Source: Antarctobacter sediminis
Lineage (GTDB): Bacteria; Pseudomonadota; Alphaproteobacteria; Rhodobacterales; Rhodobacteraceae
Assembly: GCF_019218285.1 (NCBI RefSeq)
Contig: NZ_JAHUZG010000001.1
Coordinates: 682,001-746,000, forward strand
Direction: 5' to 3'
DNA length: 64,000 bases
Below, one piece after another: positions 52,207 through 60,987 of the stretch. Below the pieces are notes generated by a model, which ran no database searches, was not told where the DNA came from, and saw only the letters and a list, made by a program, of their open reading frames with translations. A program made the position numbers and the translations under genes. How positions within the stretch are numbered: the first letter of the stretch is position 1; each line of letters opens with the position of its first letter.

Positions 52207-53136
52207 TTACGTAGGGGCGGGCGAAAAAAATTCGAAAACGGCCTCTGCCGACAGCGCTCCTTGCGGCGCGACACGGGATTTTTCCGCAAGGTCAATGAGA
52301 TGCGCCAGAACGTTCCGCGTGGCGGCGGGCAGAAGCGCGGCGGGGACCTCGGTGTAGATCCGCTCGGCCAGCGTGCGGGCGGTGGCGGGACCGTCGGAAA
52401 GGGCGTTCAGGATCTCGGCCTCCCGGCCACGGCGATGAATCAGCAGGGCCTCAAGACGCTCTGCCGGCGAGTCGACGGGCGCCCCATGCCCGGCGTGAAA
52501 GACCGACCAGTCGCGGAGCTTCAGCCGCTCCAGAGATCCCATGAAAGCGGTCAGATCGCCATCAGGCGGAGAAACAAGCGACGTTGCCCACCCCATCACC
52601 AGATCGCCGGAGAAGAGGACATCCCCCCAGGCAAAGGCCAGATGGTTGGCCATGTGTCCGGGCGTATGCAGCGCCTCGACACGCCAACCGTCCCCTTCGA
52701 CAACATCGCCGTCCGCAAGCGTTTCATCAGGAGCAAATGCGCTGTCGACACCTTCTCCACCGCCTACAAGCCCCCCTTGGGCGAGGGCCTGCATCACCGC
52801 GCTGCGGCCGGCCTCGGCGGGGCCGAAGCCCAGCACGGGCGCACCGGTTTCACGCGACAACGCGCGGGCCAAGGGCGAGTGATCCAGATGGGCATGCGTC
52901 ACGAGGATATGAGTGATCTTCTGCCCGGGACCAACAGCCGAGAGCAGCGCCTGCAAATGCGTATCGTCCTCGGGGCCCGGATCGATGACGGCAAGCCCGC
53001 CCGTCCCAAGAAGATAGCTGTTCGTTCCGCGAAAGGTCATCGGAGAGGCATTGGGCGCAAGCACGCGACGCAGACCCGGCGCCAGCTGTTCGGCCACACC
53101 GGGCAGAGGTCGAAATTCGGGTTGGGGATCCTGCAT
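52207..53136 (-). CDS. Metallo-beta-lactamase fold hydrolase (LACTB2-like)
   Basis: A 309-aa hydrolase with the MBL motif THAHLDH, a later metal His in HTPGH and GDLVMGW, and a C-terminal winged-helix-like extension (LIHRRGREAEILNAL...), the LACTB2 layout. AAGGA lies 7 nt before ATG 53136. LACTB2-type proteins include RNases; the natural substrate here is unknown. The gene is divergent from a histidine kinase. Confidence 0.88.
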   Translation of the reverse strand: MQDPQPEFRPLPGVAEQLAPGLRRVLAPNASPMTFRGTNSYLLGTGGLAVIDPGPEDDTHLQALLSAVGPGQKITHILVTHAHLDHSPLARALSRETGAPVLGFGPAEAGRSAVMQALAQGGLVGGGEGVDSAFAPDETLADGDVVEGDGWRVEALHTPGHMANHLAFAWGDVLFSGDLVMGWATSLVSPPDGDLTAFMGSLERLKLRDWSVFHAGHGAPVDSPAERLEALLIHRRGREAEILNALSDGPATARTLAERIYTEVPAALLPAATRNVLAHLIDLAEKSRVAPQGALSAEAVFEFFSPAPT

Positions 53137-53190
53137 CGTCTTGTCCTTTTGGCGATGGCGGGCGCGGCCGCTGCGGGCTAGGCTTAGCGC

Positions 53191-54480
53191 ATGTCCTTCA
53201 AGTGGCTCAAACAATATATGCCCCGCAGCCTGTACGGCCGTGCCGCGCTTATCCTGATCCTGCCGGTGGTGACGCTGCAACTGGTGGTCTCGGTGGTGTT
53301 TATCCAACGCCATTTCGAAGGTGTGACCGTTCAGATGAGCACCGAACTGGCGCGGCAGGTGAATCTTGTGGTCGAAGACATGTCGCAACAGGCCACGGCC
53401 CTGCGGCTGGGCATCCGCCCGCAAGCGGTGACCGAGGACACTCTGCCGGCTGCGAACCAACGCCGCTGGTATGATTTCACCGGCATCGTGGTGATCCGCG
53501 AACTGACCCAGCGAATCCCCGCGCTGGAACGCGTGGTATTGCCCAGCGACCGCGAGGTCTTTCTCTATCTGCGCAGCGACGGGCAATTGTACCGTGCCAA
53601 GGTGGAACGCACGCGTGTCTCGGCCTCAAATCCGCACCAGTTGTTCGTCAACATGCTGTTCTTTGGCGTCCTGATGACCCTGATCGCCTTTCTCTATCTG
53701 CGCAACCAGTTGCGGCCAATCACCCGATTGGCCTCGGCGGCCGAGGCTTTTGGCAAGGGCCGTTCAGTGCGGTATTCGCCTGCGGGCGCAACCGAAGTCC
53801 GGGCCGCCGGCCATGCTTTCCTTGAAATGCGGGCGCGGATCGAACGCCACATCGAACAGAGGACGATGATGCTGTCCGGGGTCAGCCATGATCTGCGCAC
53901 GCCGTTGACGCGGCTACGGCTGGGCCTGTCTTTGCTGGACGATGATGATCGCGAACCGCTGGAACGCGATGTCGAGGAAATGCAGCGGCTGATTGATGCT
54001 TTCCTTGATTTCGCCCGTGGAGATGCCGAGACCGGCGACTCGGAAAAAACCGATCCCTTTGGGCTGGTGCGGGCCATTGTCGAGGATGCACAGCGCGGCG
54101 GGCAGGCGGTGGAACTTGGCGCACTGTCCGGTGAAGGTGATGCCATGCTGCGGCCGCGTGCCTTGCGCCGTGCGGTTGAGAATCTGCTGGCGAACGCCCG
54201 CCGCTATGCCAACCACAGCCGCGTGTCGGTTCAACTGACCCAACGGTCGCTGCGCATCCGGGTCGAGGACGACGGTCCCGGCATTCCCGCCGATCAGCGC
54301 GAAGACGCATTGCGGCCCTTTGTGCGGCTGGATCCGGCGCGGAATCAGGACAGGGGGTCGGGGGTCGGGCTTGGTCTTGCCATTGCCGCCGATATCGCCC
54401 GCGCCCATGGCGGCGTTTTGCGGTTGGGCCAAAGCGAGGACATGGGCGGCCTGCGCGCCGATATCGTCATCGGCCTGTGA
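53191..54480 (+). CDS. EnvZ-like sensor histidine kinase
   Basis: A 429-aa membrane kinase: transmembrane helix 1 (~19-38), periplasmic sensor (~40-150), helix 2 (~152-170), HAMP, HisKA with His233 in SGVSHDLRTPLTRLRL, and a HATPase domain with N box (ENLLANARRYA), DDGPGIP and GSGVGLGLAI. The HAMP/HisKA type is EnvZ-like. No response regulator gene is adjacent in the window, so its partner lies elsewhere. Confidence 0.92.
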   Translation: MSFKWLKQYMPRSLYGRAALILILPVVTLQLVVSVVFIQRHFEGVTVQMSTELARQVNLVVEDMSQQATALRLGIRPQAVTEDTLPAANQRRWYDFTGIVVIRELTQRIPALERVVLPSDREVFLYLRSDGQLYRAKVERTRVSASNPHQLFVNMLFFGVLMTLIAFLYLRNQLRPITRLASAAEAFGKGRSVRYSPAGATEVRAAGHAFLEMRARIERHIEQRTMMLSGVSHDLRTPLTRLRLGLSLLDDDDREPLERDVEEMQRLIDAFLDFARGDAETGDSEKTDPFGLVRAIVEDAQRGGQAVELGALSGEGDAMLRPRALRRAVENLLANARRYANHSRVSVQLTQRSLRIRVEDDGPGIPADQREDALRPFVRLDPARNQDRGSGVGLGLAIAADIARAHGGVLRLGQSEDMGGLRADIVIGL

Positions 54481-54621
54481 CCAAACCGTCGGTCAATTCC
54501 TGAAAACTCGACAGATACGCCACGGTTTCGCCGTTTCCCGGTCACTTAGCCGCAAGAGGTTTGGCCCAGAGTGGTCCCATCACGCCACCCCAAGTTTACG
54601 CGTTTCTACAGGAGTTTCGAA

Positions 54622-54897
54622 ATGGCCGTCATGACCCTTGCCGCCGCTGCCCTCAGCCTTGTCACCCTTGGCGGCAGCGATGCCGATACCCCCAAGGGGC
54701 TGGTCCTCGCGCAGGCAACCCCCTTTGTCACAACCCAGGGCATCGCTGCGCCGCAAGGCGACTATATGACCACGCCCGAAGGGTGCACCTATCGCCGGAC
54801 ACAGGCACCCGGTCAGCCAGTGCGCTGGATCATCGTGGTCAATCCGCACCACGTCGGCAAAACCCTGTCGCCGCGGAACTGCAAGGCGATGCTGTGA
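54622..54897 (+). CDS. Small secreted protein, unknown
   Basis: A 91-aa protein with an N-terminal hydrophobic segment (MAVMTLAAAALSLVTLGGS), probably a signal peptide, and two Cys (GCTYRR, NCKAML) that may form a disulfide in the periplasm. AGGAG lies 7 nt before ATG 54622. No recognised family. Confidence 0.7.
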   Translation: MAVMTLAAAALSLVTLGGSDADTPKGLVLAQATPFVTTQGIAAPQGDYMTTPEGCTYRRTQAPGQPVRWIIVVNPHHVGKTLSPRNCKAML

Positions 54898-54911
54898 CCC
54901 TCTGAAACGCC

Positions 54912-54943
54912 AAAGCGCGCCGGGGTTCACCGGCGCGCTTTTT
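54912..54943. terminator. Bidirectional terminator
   Basis: AAGCGCGCCGG/CCGGCGCGCTT, an 11-bp stem with a 6-nt loop and TTTTT on the plus strand, lies between the convergent small secreted-protein and entericidin genes. Confidence 0.85.
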
Positions 54944-54962
54944 CATGCTGCAAGGGCAGGGG

Positions 54963-55076
54963 TCAGAACCAGCCTTGGACCGTTCTGGCACCAGAGGAAA
55001 TGTCCTCGCCGATGCCTTCGACGGTGCCACATCCTGCCAGCCCGGCAGCCAGCGCAATTGCAATTACAACTCTCAT
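54963..55076 (-). CDS. Entericidin-like small lipoprotein
   Basis: A 37-aa ORF beginning MRVVIAIALAAGLAGCGTVE. It has a lipoprotein signal with lipobox LAGC (Cys16) and the entericidin signature CGTVEGIGEDISSGA. GAGG lies 5 nt before the ATG. EcnA/EcnB-type peptides are membrane lipoproteins of a stress-linked antidote/toxin pair in E. coli; only one copy is seen here. It follows the YejA-like gene on the same strand. Confidence 0.85.
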   Translation of the reverse strand: MRVVIAIALAAGLAGCGTVEGIGEDISSGARTVQGWF

Positions 55077-55120
55077 CTCTGCCTCATGTCCGGTCTTGTC
55101 GCCGATGGTAGCGGGCGGGG

Positions 55121-56944
55121 TTATTCGCCCTCCCACCACCATACATCAGGCTGAAACCCGAGCCAATCGCCGTAGATCGGCAGACGGTCGGCCGCATAGG
55201 TCAGTTCCTTCACATGCGCGATACGGCTGACCGCGTATTTGTCCTGAACCGGGATCACGTAGCGCCCCGAAATCAGCACCCGGTCCAGCGCCCGCGTGGC
55301 GGCAAGGAATTCGTCACGGGTTTCGGCGGCCAGAAGGGCATTGATCATCGCCTCGGCTGCGGCGGATTTCATGCCCATCCAGTTGCGCCCGCCTTCCTGA
55401 TCGGCCGCCTCGATTCCCCAATAGGCGAATTGTTCGTTGCCCGGGCTCAGCGACAATCCCCGCCGAAAGGTGGTCATGTCGAAATCAAAGAGGTTCGTCC
55501 GCTCCTTGTATTGCGCCGGGTCGATCATGGTCACCTGCGCGGTGATCCCGATCCGTTCCAGCGCGCGGATAAAGATCTCGGCCATGGCGACATTTTCGCT
55601 CTGGCCCTGCTGCAACAGGATCTCAAAGTCAAAGGGCTCGCCCGAGGCGTTTTTCATCACGCCGTCCTGAACCGTCCAGCCAGCTTCGGCCATGAGGTCG
55701 ACCGCCGCGGCAAGGTTCTTGCGGTTGCGCGGGCTGCCATCGGAAACGGGCAGGGCGTACCCCTCCAGCGCTCCGGGCAGCAGTTCGTCCGCGAAAGGTG
55801 TCAGCAGGTCCTTCACCAGACCGTCGGCTGCCCCCTCGCGCATCCCCAACAGCGAGTTGCCGTAATAAGAGGTGATGCGCGGCTGCGCGCCGCCGGTCAG
55901 CGTGTCGTTGATATATTCAAAGTTGAAGGCATGGATCATCGCATCCCGCACCCGCCAATCCGCGAATTCCGGACGCCGGGTGTTCATCACGAAACCGGTG
56001 ATGCCCGTGGGCCGCTGGTGCGTGATCTCGGACTGGACGACGTCACCCTTTGTCACCGCCGGGAAATCATATTGCGTCTTCCATTTCTCGGCATTGGTTT
56101 CACGGATCGTATTGATGATCCCGGCCTTGAATGCCTCGAACAAGGCGGTGTCATCGGCAAAGAACTCCAGCCGGATCTTGTCCAGATTGTTCGTGCCCCG
56201 GCGGAAATTCACATCCTTGCCCCAGTAATCGGGGTTCCGGTCCAGTTCGACATAGCGGCCCGGTTCATAGTCGCCGATCGTGTAGGGGGCCGAGGTGATC
56301 GGAACGAGGTCGAGGCTGGAGTTTTCAAAGTCCAGCCCTTCCCACTGGGCCTTTTTCAGGACCGGGCGCATCCCGATGATCAGCGCCAGTTCGGGATTGT
56401 CCTCGTTAAAGGTAAAGCGGATGGACCGGTCGCCGGTCTGTTCCATGCTTTCGATCTTGTCCCACAGGCCACGATAGCGCGGGTGACCCTTGGTGCCCAA
56501 TGTCTCGTAGGACCACATCACGTCTTCGACCGTGACCGGGCTGCCGTCGGAAAATTCGGCCTCGGGCCGCAGGACAAATTCGACCCATTCGCGATTCGGC
56601 CCGACATCAATCGATTCGGCCAACAGTCCGTAAAGTGCGAAAGGTTCGTCGTAGTTTCGCCCCATCAGGCTTTCGTAGACGAGAAAGCGCAATTGCCATG
56701 GGGCCGAGCCTTTCAAGATCAGCGGGTTGAGGCTGTCGTAGCTGCCTAGCTCGCCCGTGATGATGATGCCGCCGGTCGGCGCATCCGGGTTCGCGTAGGG
56801 CAGCGACACAAAATCAGGTGGAAGCTGCGGATCGCCATACATAGCTATGCCATGCTGCGGTTCTGCCCACAGGCTCCCTGCGGAGAGAATCGCTCCCGCG
56901 GCGACGATTTTTGCCGTCAGGTTTTGGAAAAAATTTAGGTACAT
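55121..56944 (-). CDS. Peptide ABC transporter binding protein (YejA-like)
   Basis: A 607-aa periplasmic binding protein of SBP_bac_5, YejA branch (HGIAMYGDPQLPPDFVSLPYANPDAP). The signal peptide starts at ATG 56944 (MYLNFFQNLTAKIVAAGAIL). YejABEF imports oligopeptides including microcins. The cognate permease genes are not downstream; a 37-codon entericidin gene is. The ribosome-binding site is weak. Confidence 0.88.
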   Translation of the reverse strand: MYLNFFQNLTAKIVAAGAILSAGSLWAEPQHGIAMYGDPQLPPDFVSLPYANPDAPTGGIIITGELGSYDSLNPLILKGSAPWQLRFLVYESLMGRNYDEPFALYGLLAESIDVGPNREWVEFVLRPEAEFSDGSPVTVEDVMWSYETLGTKGHPRYRGLWDKIESMEQTGDRSIRFTFNEDNPELALIIGMRPVLKKAQWEGLDFENSSLDLVPITSAPYTIGDYEPGRYVELDRNPDYWGKDVNFRRGTNNLDKIRLEFFADDTALFEAFKAGIINTIRETNAEKWKTQYDFPAVTKGDVVQSEITHQRPTGITGFVMNTRRPEFADWRVRDAMIHAFNFEYINDTLTGGAQPRITSYYGNSLLGMREGAADGLVKDLLTPFADELLPGALEGYALPVSDGSPRNRKNLAAAVDLMAEAGWTVQDGVMKNASGEPFDFEILLQQGQSENVAMAEIFIRALERIGITAQVTMIDPAQYKERTNLFDFDMTTFRRGLSLSPGNEQFAYWGIEAADQEGGRNWMGMKSAAAEAMINALLAAETRDEFLAATRALDRVLISGRYVIPVQDKYAVSRIAHVKELTYAADRLPIYGDWLGFQPDVWWWEGE

Positions 56945-57023
56945 TTCAGCAACGACCCCTGTCTGCCCTTGTTTTGTTAGCCGCAAGCGTATCGCTCGTT
57001 TTACGCCTTTTCAAACTTTTAGC

Positions 57024-57052
57024 TTGGACTCACGCAGCGAAAAGCTTATACA
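57024..57052 (+). promoter_or_regulatory. Sigma-70-like promoter
   Basis: TTGGAC (57024-57029) and TATACA (57047-57052) are separated by 17 bp, the optimal spacing. Transcription would begin near 57059, just before two hairpins. Confidence 0.5.
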
Positions 57053-57058
57053 GAGTGC

Positions 57059-57133
57059 ACTGCTCGATAGGTTTCTTGCCTGTATGAAACCTGCCTCAAT
57101 GACTGAACCCCGGCCTTGCGCCGGGGTTTTTTT
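57059..57133 (+). ncRNA. Candidate small RNA with Rho-independent terminator
   Basis: About 75 nt with no ORF. A first hairpin AGGTTTC/GAAACCT (57069-57075, 57086-57092) and a single-stranded linker precede a strong terminator, AACCCCGGC/GCCGGGGTT followed by TTTTT (57106-57133). A well-spaced promoter-like pair lies just upstream. No gene precedes this terminator on the plus strand, so a short independent transcript is the simplest explanation. Confidence 0.5.
57106..57133 (+). terminator. Rho-independent terminator of candidate sRNA
   Basis: A 9-bp GC-rich stem with a 5-nt loop and a run of seven T residues, the best canonical terminator in the window. Confidence 0.85.
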
Positions 57134-57315
57134 CTGCCCAATCGTCGGGCAAGGCAATCACGCTTTACGTCACGTTTCCGTTCACAAAAGCCCGGTCGCG
57201 GGAACCCGCCGACGCGCTCTGCGTAATCTTCGCGTGCAGTGTCATTGAGCAGGTGCAAGCCCGCCCCCGCCGATCTATGCTGCACCTGCAAAATTCTGGG
57301 AATTGGGGAGCAGAC

Positions 57316-58089
57316 ATGTCGCTTCAGGGAAAGACCGCCGTCATCACCGGATCGAATTCAGGCATCGGGCTTGGCATCGCGCATGAGATGGCCAAGGCAG
57401 GGGCCTCGGTGGTGATCAACTCCTTCACCGACCGCGAAGAGGATCACGCGCTTGCCAGGGCCATCGCCGAAGAACACGGCGTCGAAGCGCGCTATATCAA
57501 GGCGGACATGTCCAAGGGCGAGGAATGCCGCGCGCTGATCGAACAGGCCGGCGCCTGCGACATCCTGATCAACAACGCCGGCATCCAGCACGTCGCCGCC
57601 ATTGACGAATTCCCGACCGAGAAATGGGATGCGATCATCGCCATCAACCTCAGCTCGGCCTTTCACACCACCGCGGCCGCGCTGCCCAAGATGCGCGCCG
57701 CTGGCTGGGGCCGGATCGTCAACATCGCCTCGGCGCATGGTCTGACCGCCTCGCCGTACAAAAGCGCCTATATCTCGGCCAAGCACGGCATCGTCGGCAT
57801 GACCAAAACCGTGGCCCTTGAAACCGCCGAGGAACCGATCACCGCCAATGCGATCTGTCCGGGCTACGTGCTGACCCCGCTGGTCGAGGCCCAGATTCCC
57901 GACACCATGAAGGAATACGACATGGACCGCGAAACGGTGATCCGCGATGTCATGCTGGCCCGTCAGCCATCCAAGGAGTTCGCAACCGTCGAACAATTGG
58001 GCGGCACTGCGGTTTTCCTCTGCTCTGACGCGGCGGCGCAGATCACTGGCACGACCATCAGCGTCGATGGCGGCTGGACTGCTCTTTAA
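57316..58089 (+). CDS. bdhA: 3-hydroxybutyrate dehydrogenase
   Basis: A 257-aa short-chain dehydrogenase. It has the cofactor motif TGSNSGIG (11-18), NNAG, and the triad Ser139, Tyr152, Lys156 in the BDH-typical stretch SAHGLTASPYKSAYISAKHG. It interconverts (R)-3-hydroxybutyrate and acetoacetate with NAD, in polyhydroxybutyrate turnover. GGGGAG precedes ATG 57316. A patatin-like gene follows; this pair is common in PHB-forming alphaproteobacteria. Confidence 0.92.
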   Translation: MSLQGKTAVITGSNSGIGLGIAHEMAKAGASVVINSFTDREEDHALARAIAEEHGVEARYIKADMSKGEECRALIEQAGACDILINNAGIQHVAAIDEFPTEKWDAIIAINLSSAFHTTAAALPKMRAAGWGRIVNIASAHGLTASPYKSAYISAKHGIVGMTKTVALETAEEPITANAICPGYVLTPLVEAQIPDTMKEYDMDRETVIRDVMLARQPSKEFATVEQLGGTAVFLCSDAAAQITGTTISVDGGWTAL

Positions 58090-58098
58090 GACCGGCCA

Positions 58099-58120
58099 GA
58101 AGGGGGCCTGCGCCCCCTTC
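58099..58120 (+). promoter_or_regulatory. Intercistronic hairpin between bdhA and patatin genes
   Basis: GAAGGGGGC/GCCCCCTTC is a 9-bp stem with a 4-nt loop, 10 bp after the bdhA stop. There is no T-run, so partial termination or 3' protection is likely. Confidence 0.5.
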
Positions 58121-58167
58121 AACCGCTTCTGACCTCCCCGGACTCAAGACAACGAAGGACACGCGCC

Positions 58168-59208
58168 ATGGCCCAACCGGTGCGGATCAACCTTGCCCTC
58201 CAGGGCGGTGGCGCACATGGCGCCTTTACCTGGGGTGTGCTGGATCGGCTGTTGGAAGAGCCGGACATTGAAATCGCCGCGATCAGCGGCACCTCCGCCG
58301 GGGCCCTGAACGGTGCTGCGTTGAAATCCGGCCTCTTGCAGGGCGGTCACGAAGGCGCGCGAGAAATGCTGACCTGGCTCTGGGAACAGATCGGTGCGCT
58401 GCGGGACGAGGCTTTGCCCGACTGGCTGCAAGGGTGGATGCCACACCCGGAGGTGGTCAGCAAAAGCCTTGAATATTCGCTGCCCTACAGCTGGGGCGAG
58501 GCCGTGGGCCGCATGGTGTCGCCCTACGCCTGGGGACCGTTGTACCACAACCCGCTGGAGCGGATCGTTGAACGGTTCGATTTCGGCCGCGTCTGCGCCG
58601 AGCAGGGCCCAGAGTTCTATGTCAGCGCAACGCAGGTGCGCGATGGCAAGATTCGAGTGTTTTCCGGTGACGAGATCAATCCCAAGGTCATCATGGCTTC
58701 GGCCTGCCTGCCGACAGTTTTTCAGGCGGTCGAATTGGAGGACCCCAAGACCGGGACCGTCGAACCGTTCTGGGATGGCGGCTATACCGGCAACCCGGCG
58801 CTGTTCCCGATGTTCGAGAAACATCTGCCCGATGACTTGCTGGTGGTGAACATCAATCCGCTGCGGCGGGACAAAACGCCGGTCAGCCCGCCCGAGATCC
58901 AGAACCGGATCAACGAGATCAGCTTTAACTCGTCGCTGTTGCGGGAACTGCGGGCGATTGATTTCGTCCAGAGGCTCCTGCACTCGGGCGCTCTGGTCCC
59001 GGGATCAATGAAGGACGTGCGGGTTCACATGATCGCGGATGACGCGCTGATGAACGCATTGTCCGTCGCGACCAAGATGGTGCCGGTGCCTACGGTCATC
59101 GCCCAGATGAAAACCGCCGGACAGCGGGCCGCGGGCCGGTTCCTCGATGCACATAAGGACGATCTGGGCCAGCGGCAAACCGTTGACCTGCGCGCCATGT
59201 TCACCTGA
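58168..59208 (+). CDS. Patatin-like phospholipase
   Basis: A 346-aa hydrolase with the patatin oxyanion motif GGGAHG (13-18), Ser43 in GTSAG and Asp203 in FWDGGY, the Ser-Asp dyad. No signal peptide. Such proteins next to bdhA are thought to act on lipid or PHB-granule substrates, but the substrate is not known from sequence. It is read after bdhA with an 78-bp gap. Confidence 0.9.
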   Translation: MAQPVRINLALQGGGAHGAFTWGVLDRLLEEPDIEIAAISGTSAGALNGAALKSGLLQGGHEGAREMLTWLWEQIGALRDEALPDWLQGWMPHPEVVSKSLEYSLPYSWGEAVGRMVSPYAWGPLYHNPLERIVERFDFGRVCAEQGPEFYVSATQVRDGKIRVFSGDEINPKVIMASACLPTVFQAVELEDPKTGTVEPFWDGGYTGNPALFPMFEKHLPDDLLVVNINPLRRDKTPVSPPEIQNRINEISFNSSLLRELRAIDFVQRLLHSGALVPGSMKDVRVHMIADDALMNALSVATKMVPVPTVIAQMKTAGQRAAGRFLDAHKDDLGQRQTVDLRAMFT

Positions 59209-59214
59209 CACGGT

Positions 59215-59994
59215 TCAGGACGCCTTGCGAAACTGCGCTTCCAGCGACTTTTTGGCGTCCTGTCCGTTGGGATAGACAAGCCCCGCCGAAATCACCAGTT
59301 TGGCGGCATCCTCAAGGCTCATGTCCAGTTCGATCACGTCTTCCTTGGGGAAGAACAGCAGGAACCCCGAGGTTGGGTTGGGCGTGGTCGGCACAAAGAC
59401 CGACATCAATTCGCCGCCAGTGACGGCCCGCTGCGCGACTTCACCCTTGGCCGTGGTCGAGATAAAGCCGATCGCCCAAATACCCTTGCGCGGGTATTCG
59501 ATCAGGCAGGCCTTTTCAAAACTGCGCTCGGACTGGGCAAAGATCGTTTCCGCCAACTGCTTGATGCCGGAATAGATCGACCGCACCACCGGTGTCCGTT
59601 CCACAAGGCTTTCGGCGAAACTGATCATCGACCGGCCAATCAGCCCCTTGGCGATCCAGCCGACGATGATGGTGAAGATCAGGAAAACGACAACACCCAA
59701 ACCACGCACGTTGATTTCGATCCGGCCATCTTGGTTTCGGTCCAGAAGGTCGAATAGCCACGGCAGACGCGGGCCATCCGGGCCGGTCAGCCAGCGGTTC
59801 AACAGGGCGTTGGGCTGATAGCTGTCGGGCACGAAGGGCCAGACGAAACCGTCGACCCAGCCGACCACCGTCCAGATCAACCAGACAGTGAGACCGACGG
59901 GGGCGATCACCACGATCCCGGTCAGAAAAGAGGTCCGCAGGCGGGCGAACAGGCCCGGCCGCTTGGGCGTCGTTGGTTCAAATGGCGTGGTCAT
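59215..59994 (-). CDS. DUF502 membrane protein
   Basis: A 259-aa inner-membrane protein with two hydrophobic segments (~24-47, ~102-118) and the DUF502 C-terminal domain (FVPTTPNPTSGFLLFFPKED). Between the helices lies DRNQDGRIEI (85-94), an EF-hand-like calcium loop I do not associate with this family. The role is unknown. It converges with the patatin gene. Confidence 0.85.
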   Translation of the reverse strand: MTTPFEPTTPKRPGLFARLRTSFLTGIVVIAPVGLTVWLIWTVVGWVDGFVWPFVPDSYQPNALLNRWLTGPDGPRLPWLFDLLDRNQDGRIEINVRGLGVVVFLIFTIIVGWIAKGLIGRSMISFAESLVERTPVVRSIYSGIKQLAETIFAQSERSFEKACLIEYPRKGIWAIGFISTTAKGEVAQRAVTGGELMSVFVPTTPNPTSGFLLFFPKEDVIELDMSLEDAAKLVISAGLVYPNGQDAKKSLEAQFRKAS

Positions 59995-60072
59995 CGCAAG
60001 TCCCGGTACGATCCTTCGAAAGGTAGGAGGAAGCAGCGCAGTCTACAATGGGGCGTCGCGATTTCCCGGCAA

Positions 60073-60987
60073 TCAGGCGGGCAGGGCGCTCATTTCTTTC
60101 GCAATATCCGCCGCCAGACGCGCATTGTTCAGGACCAGCGCAATATTCGCTTCCAGCGACCGGCCTTCGGTCAGCTCGTAAATGCGTTGCAGCAGGTAGG
60201 GCGTCAGGTCCTTGCCCGCGATTCCATGTGTTTCGGCGTCGCGCGTGGCCTCGGCGATGATCGGCGCCAGGGTCGCGCGGGGAATTTCCGCCTCGACCGG
60301 GATCGGGTTGGCGATCAACTGACCGCCGGGCAGGCCCAGACGCAGGCGCATCCGGTGCGCAGAGGCGATTTCGGCAGCGCTGTCCGCCCTCAGCGGCGCT
60401 CGCAACCCGGCCTCACGGGACCAGAAGGCAGGCAGTTGATCCTGCCCGAACGCCATGACCGGCACGCCCAGCGTCTCAAGCCGTTCCAGCGTCTTGGGCA
60501 GGTCAAGAATGGCCTTGGCTCCGGCCGCAACCACGGTCACAGCGGTCTGGGCCAGTTCCTGCAAGTCAGCCGAGATGTCAAAGGTCGTTTCCGCCCCGCG
60601 ATGCACACCGCCGATCCCGCCGGTGGCAAAGACCTCGATCCCGGCAAGATTGGCCGCAATCATCGTGGCGGCCACGGTGGTCGCGCCAGTGCCACCACGG
60701 GCCATGCAAACCGCCATATCGGCCCGCGACAGCTTGGCAACCTTCTTGGACTGGGCCAGCGCTTCCAGCTGATCATCTTCAAGACCGACGTACAGCGTGC
60801 CGTCGATCACCGCGATGGTGGCCGGGGTGGCACCAGCCTCGCGGATCACCGACTCGACCCGGCGCGCCACGTCAAGGTTCTGGGGCCACGGCATGCCATG
60901 GGTGACGATGGTGCTTTCAAGGGCAACCACGGGGCGGCCTTCGGCGAGCGCTGCGGCAACGGCGGCGGAACAGGTGAAGGGGGTCAT
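60073..60987 (-). CDS. psuG: Pseudouridine-5'-phosphate glycosidase
   Basis: A 304-aa enzyme that splits pseudouridine 5'-phosphate into uracil and ribose 5-phosphate. Typical motifs are ALESTIVTHGMPWPQN, VARGGTGATT-like CMARGGTGATTVAATM and FATGGIGGVHRGAE. The start overlaps the psuK stop (ATGA). With the kinase it completes pseudouridine breakdown. Confidence 0.95.
   Translation of the reverse strand: MTPFTCSAAVAAALAEGRPVVALESTIVTHGMPWPQNLDVARRVESVIREAGATPATIAVIDGTLYVGLEDDQLEALAQSKKVAKLSRADMAVCMARGGTGATTVAATMIAANLAGIEVFATGGIGGVHRGAETTFDISADLQELAQTAVTVVAAGAKAILDLPKTLERLETLGVPVMAFGQDQLPAFWSREAGLRAPLRADSAAEIASAHRMRLRLGLPGGQLIANPIPVEAEIPRATLAPIIAEATRDAETHGIAGKDLTPYLLQRIYELTEGRSLEANIALVLNNARLAADIAKEMSALPA

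Larger units (their letters stand above)
56945..57315. other. Intergenic region with candidate sRNA
   Basis: This 371-bp gap between the divergent YejA-like gene and bdhA holds a promoter-like pair and two hairpins, annotated below as an ncRNA candidate. From 57134 to 57315 no feature beyond the bdhA ribosome-binding site was seen. Confidence 0.6.
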
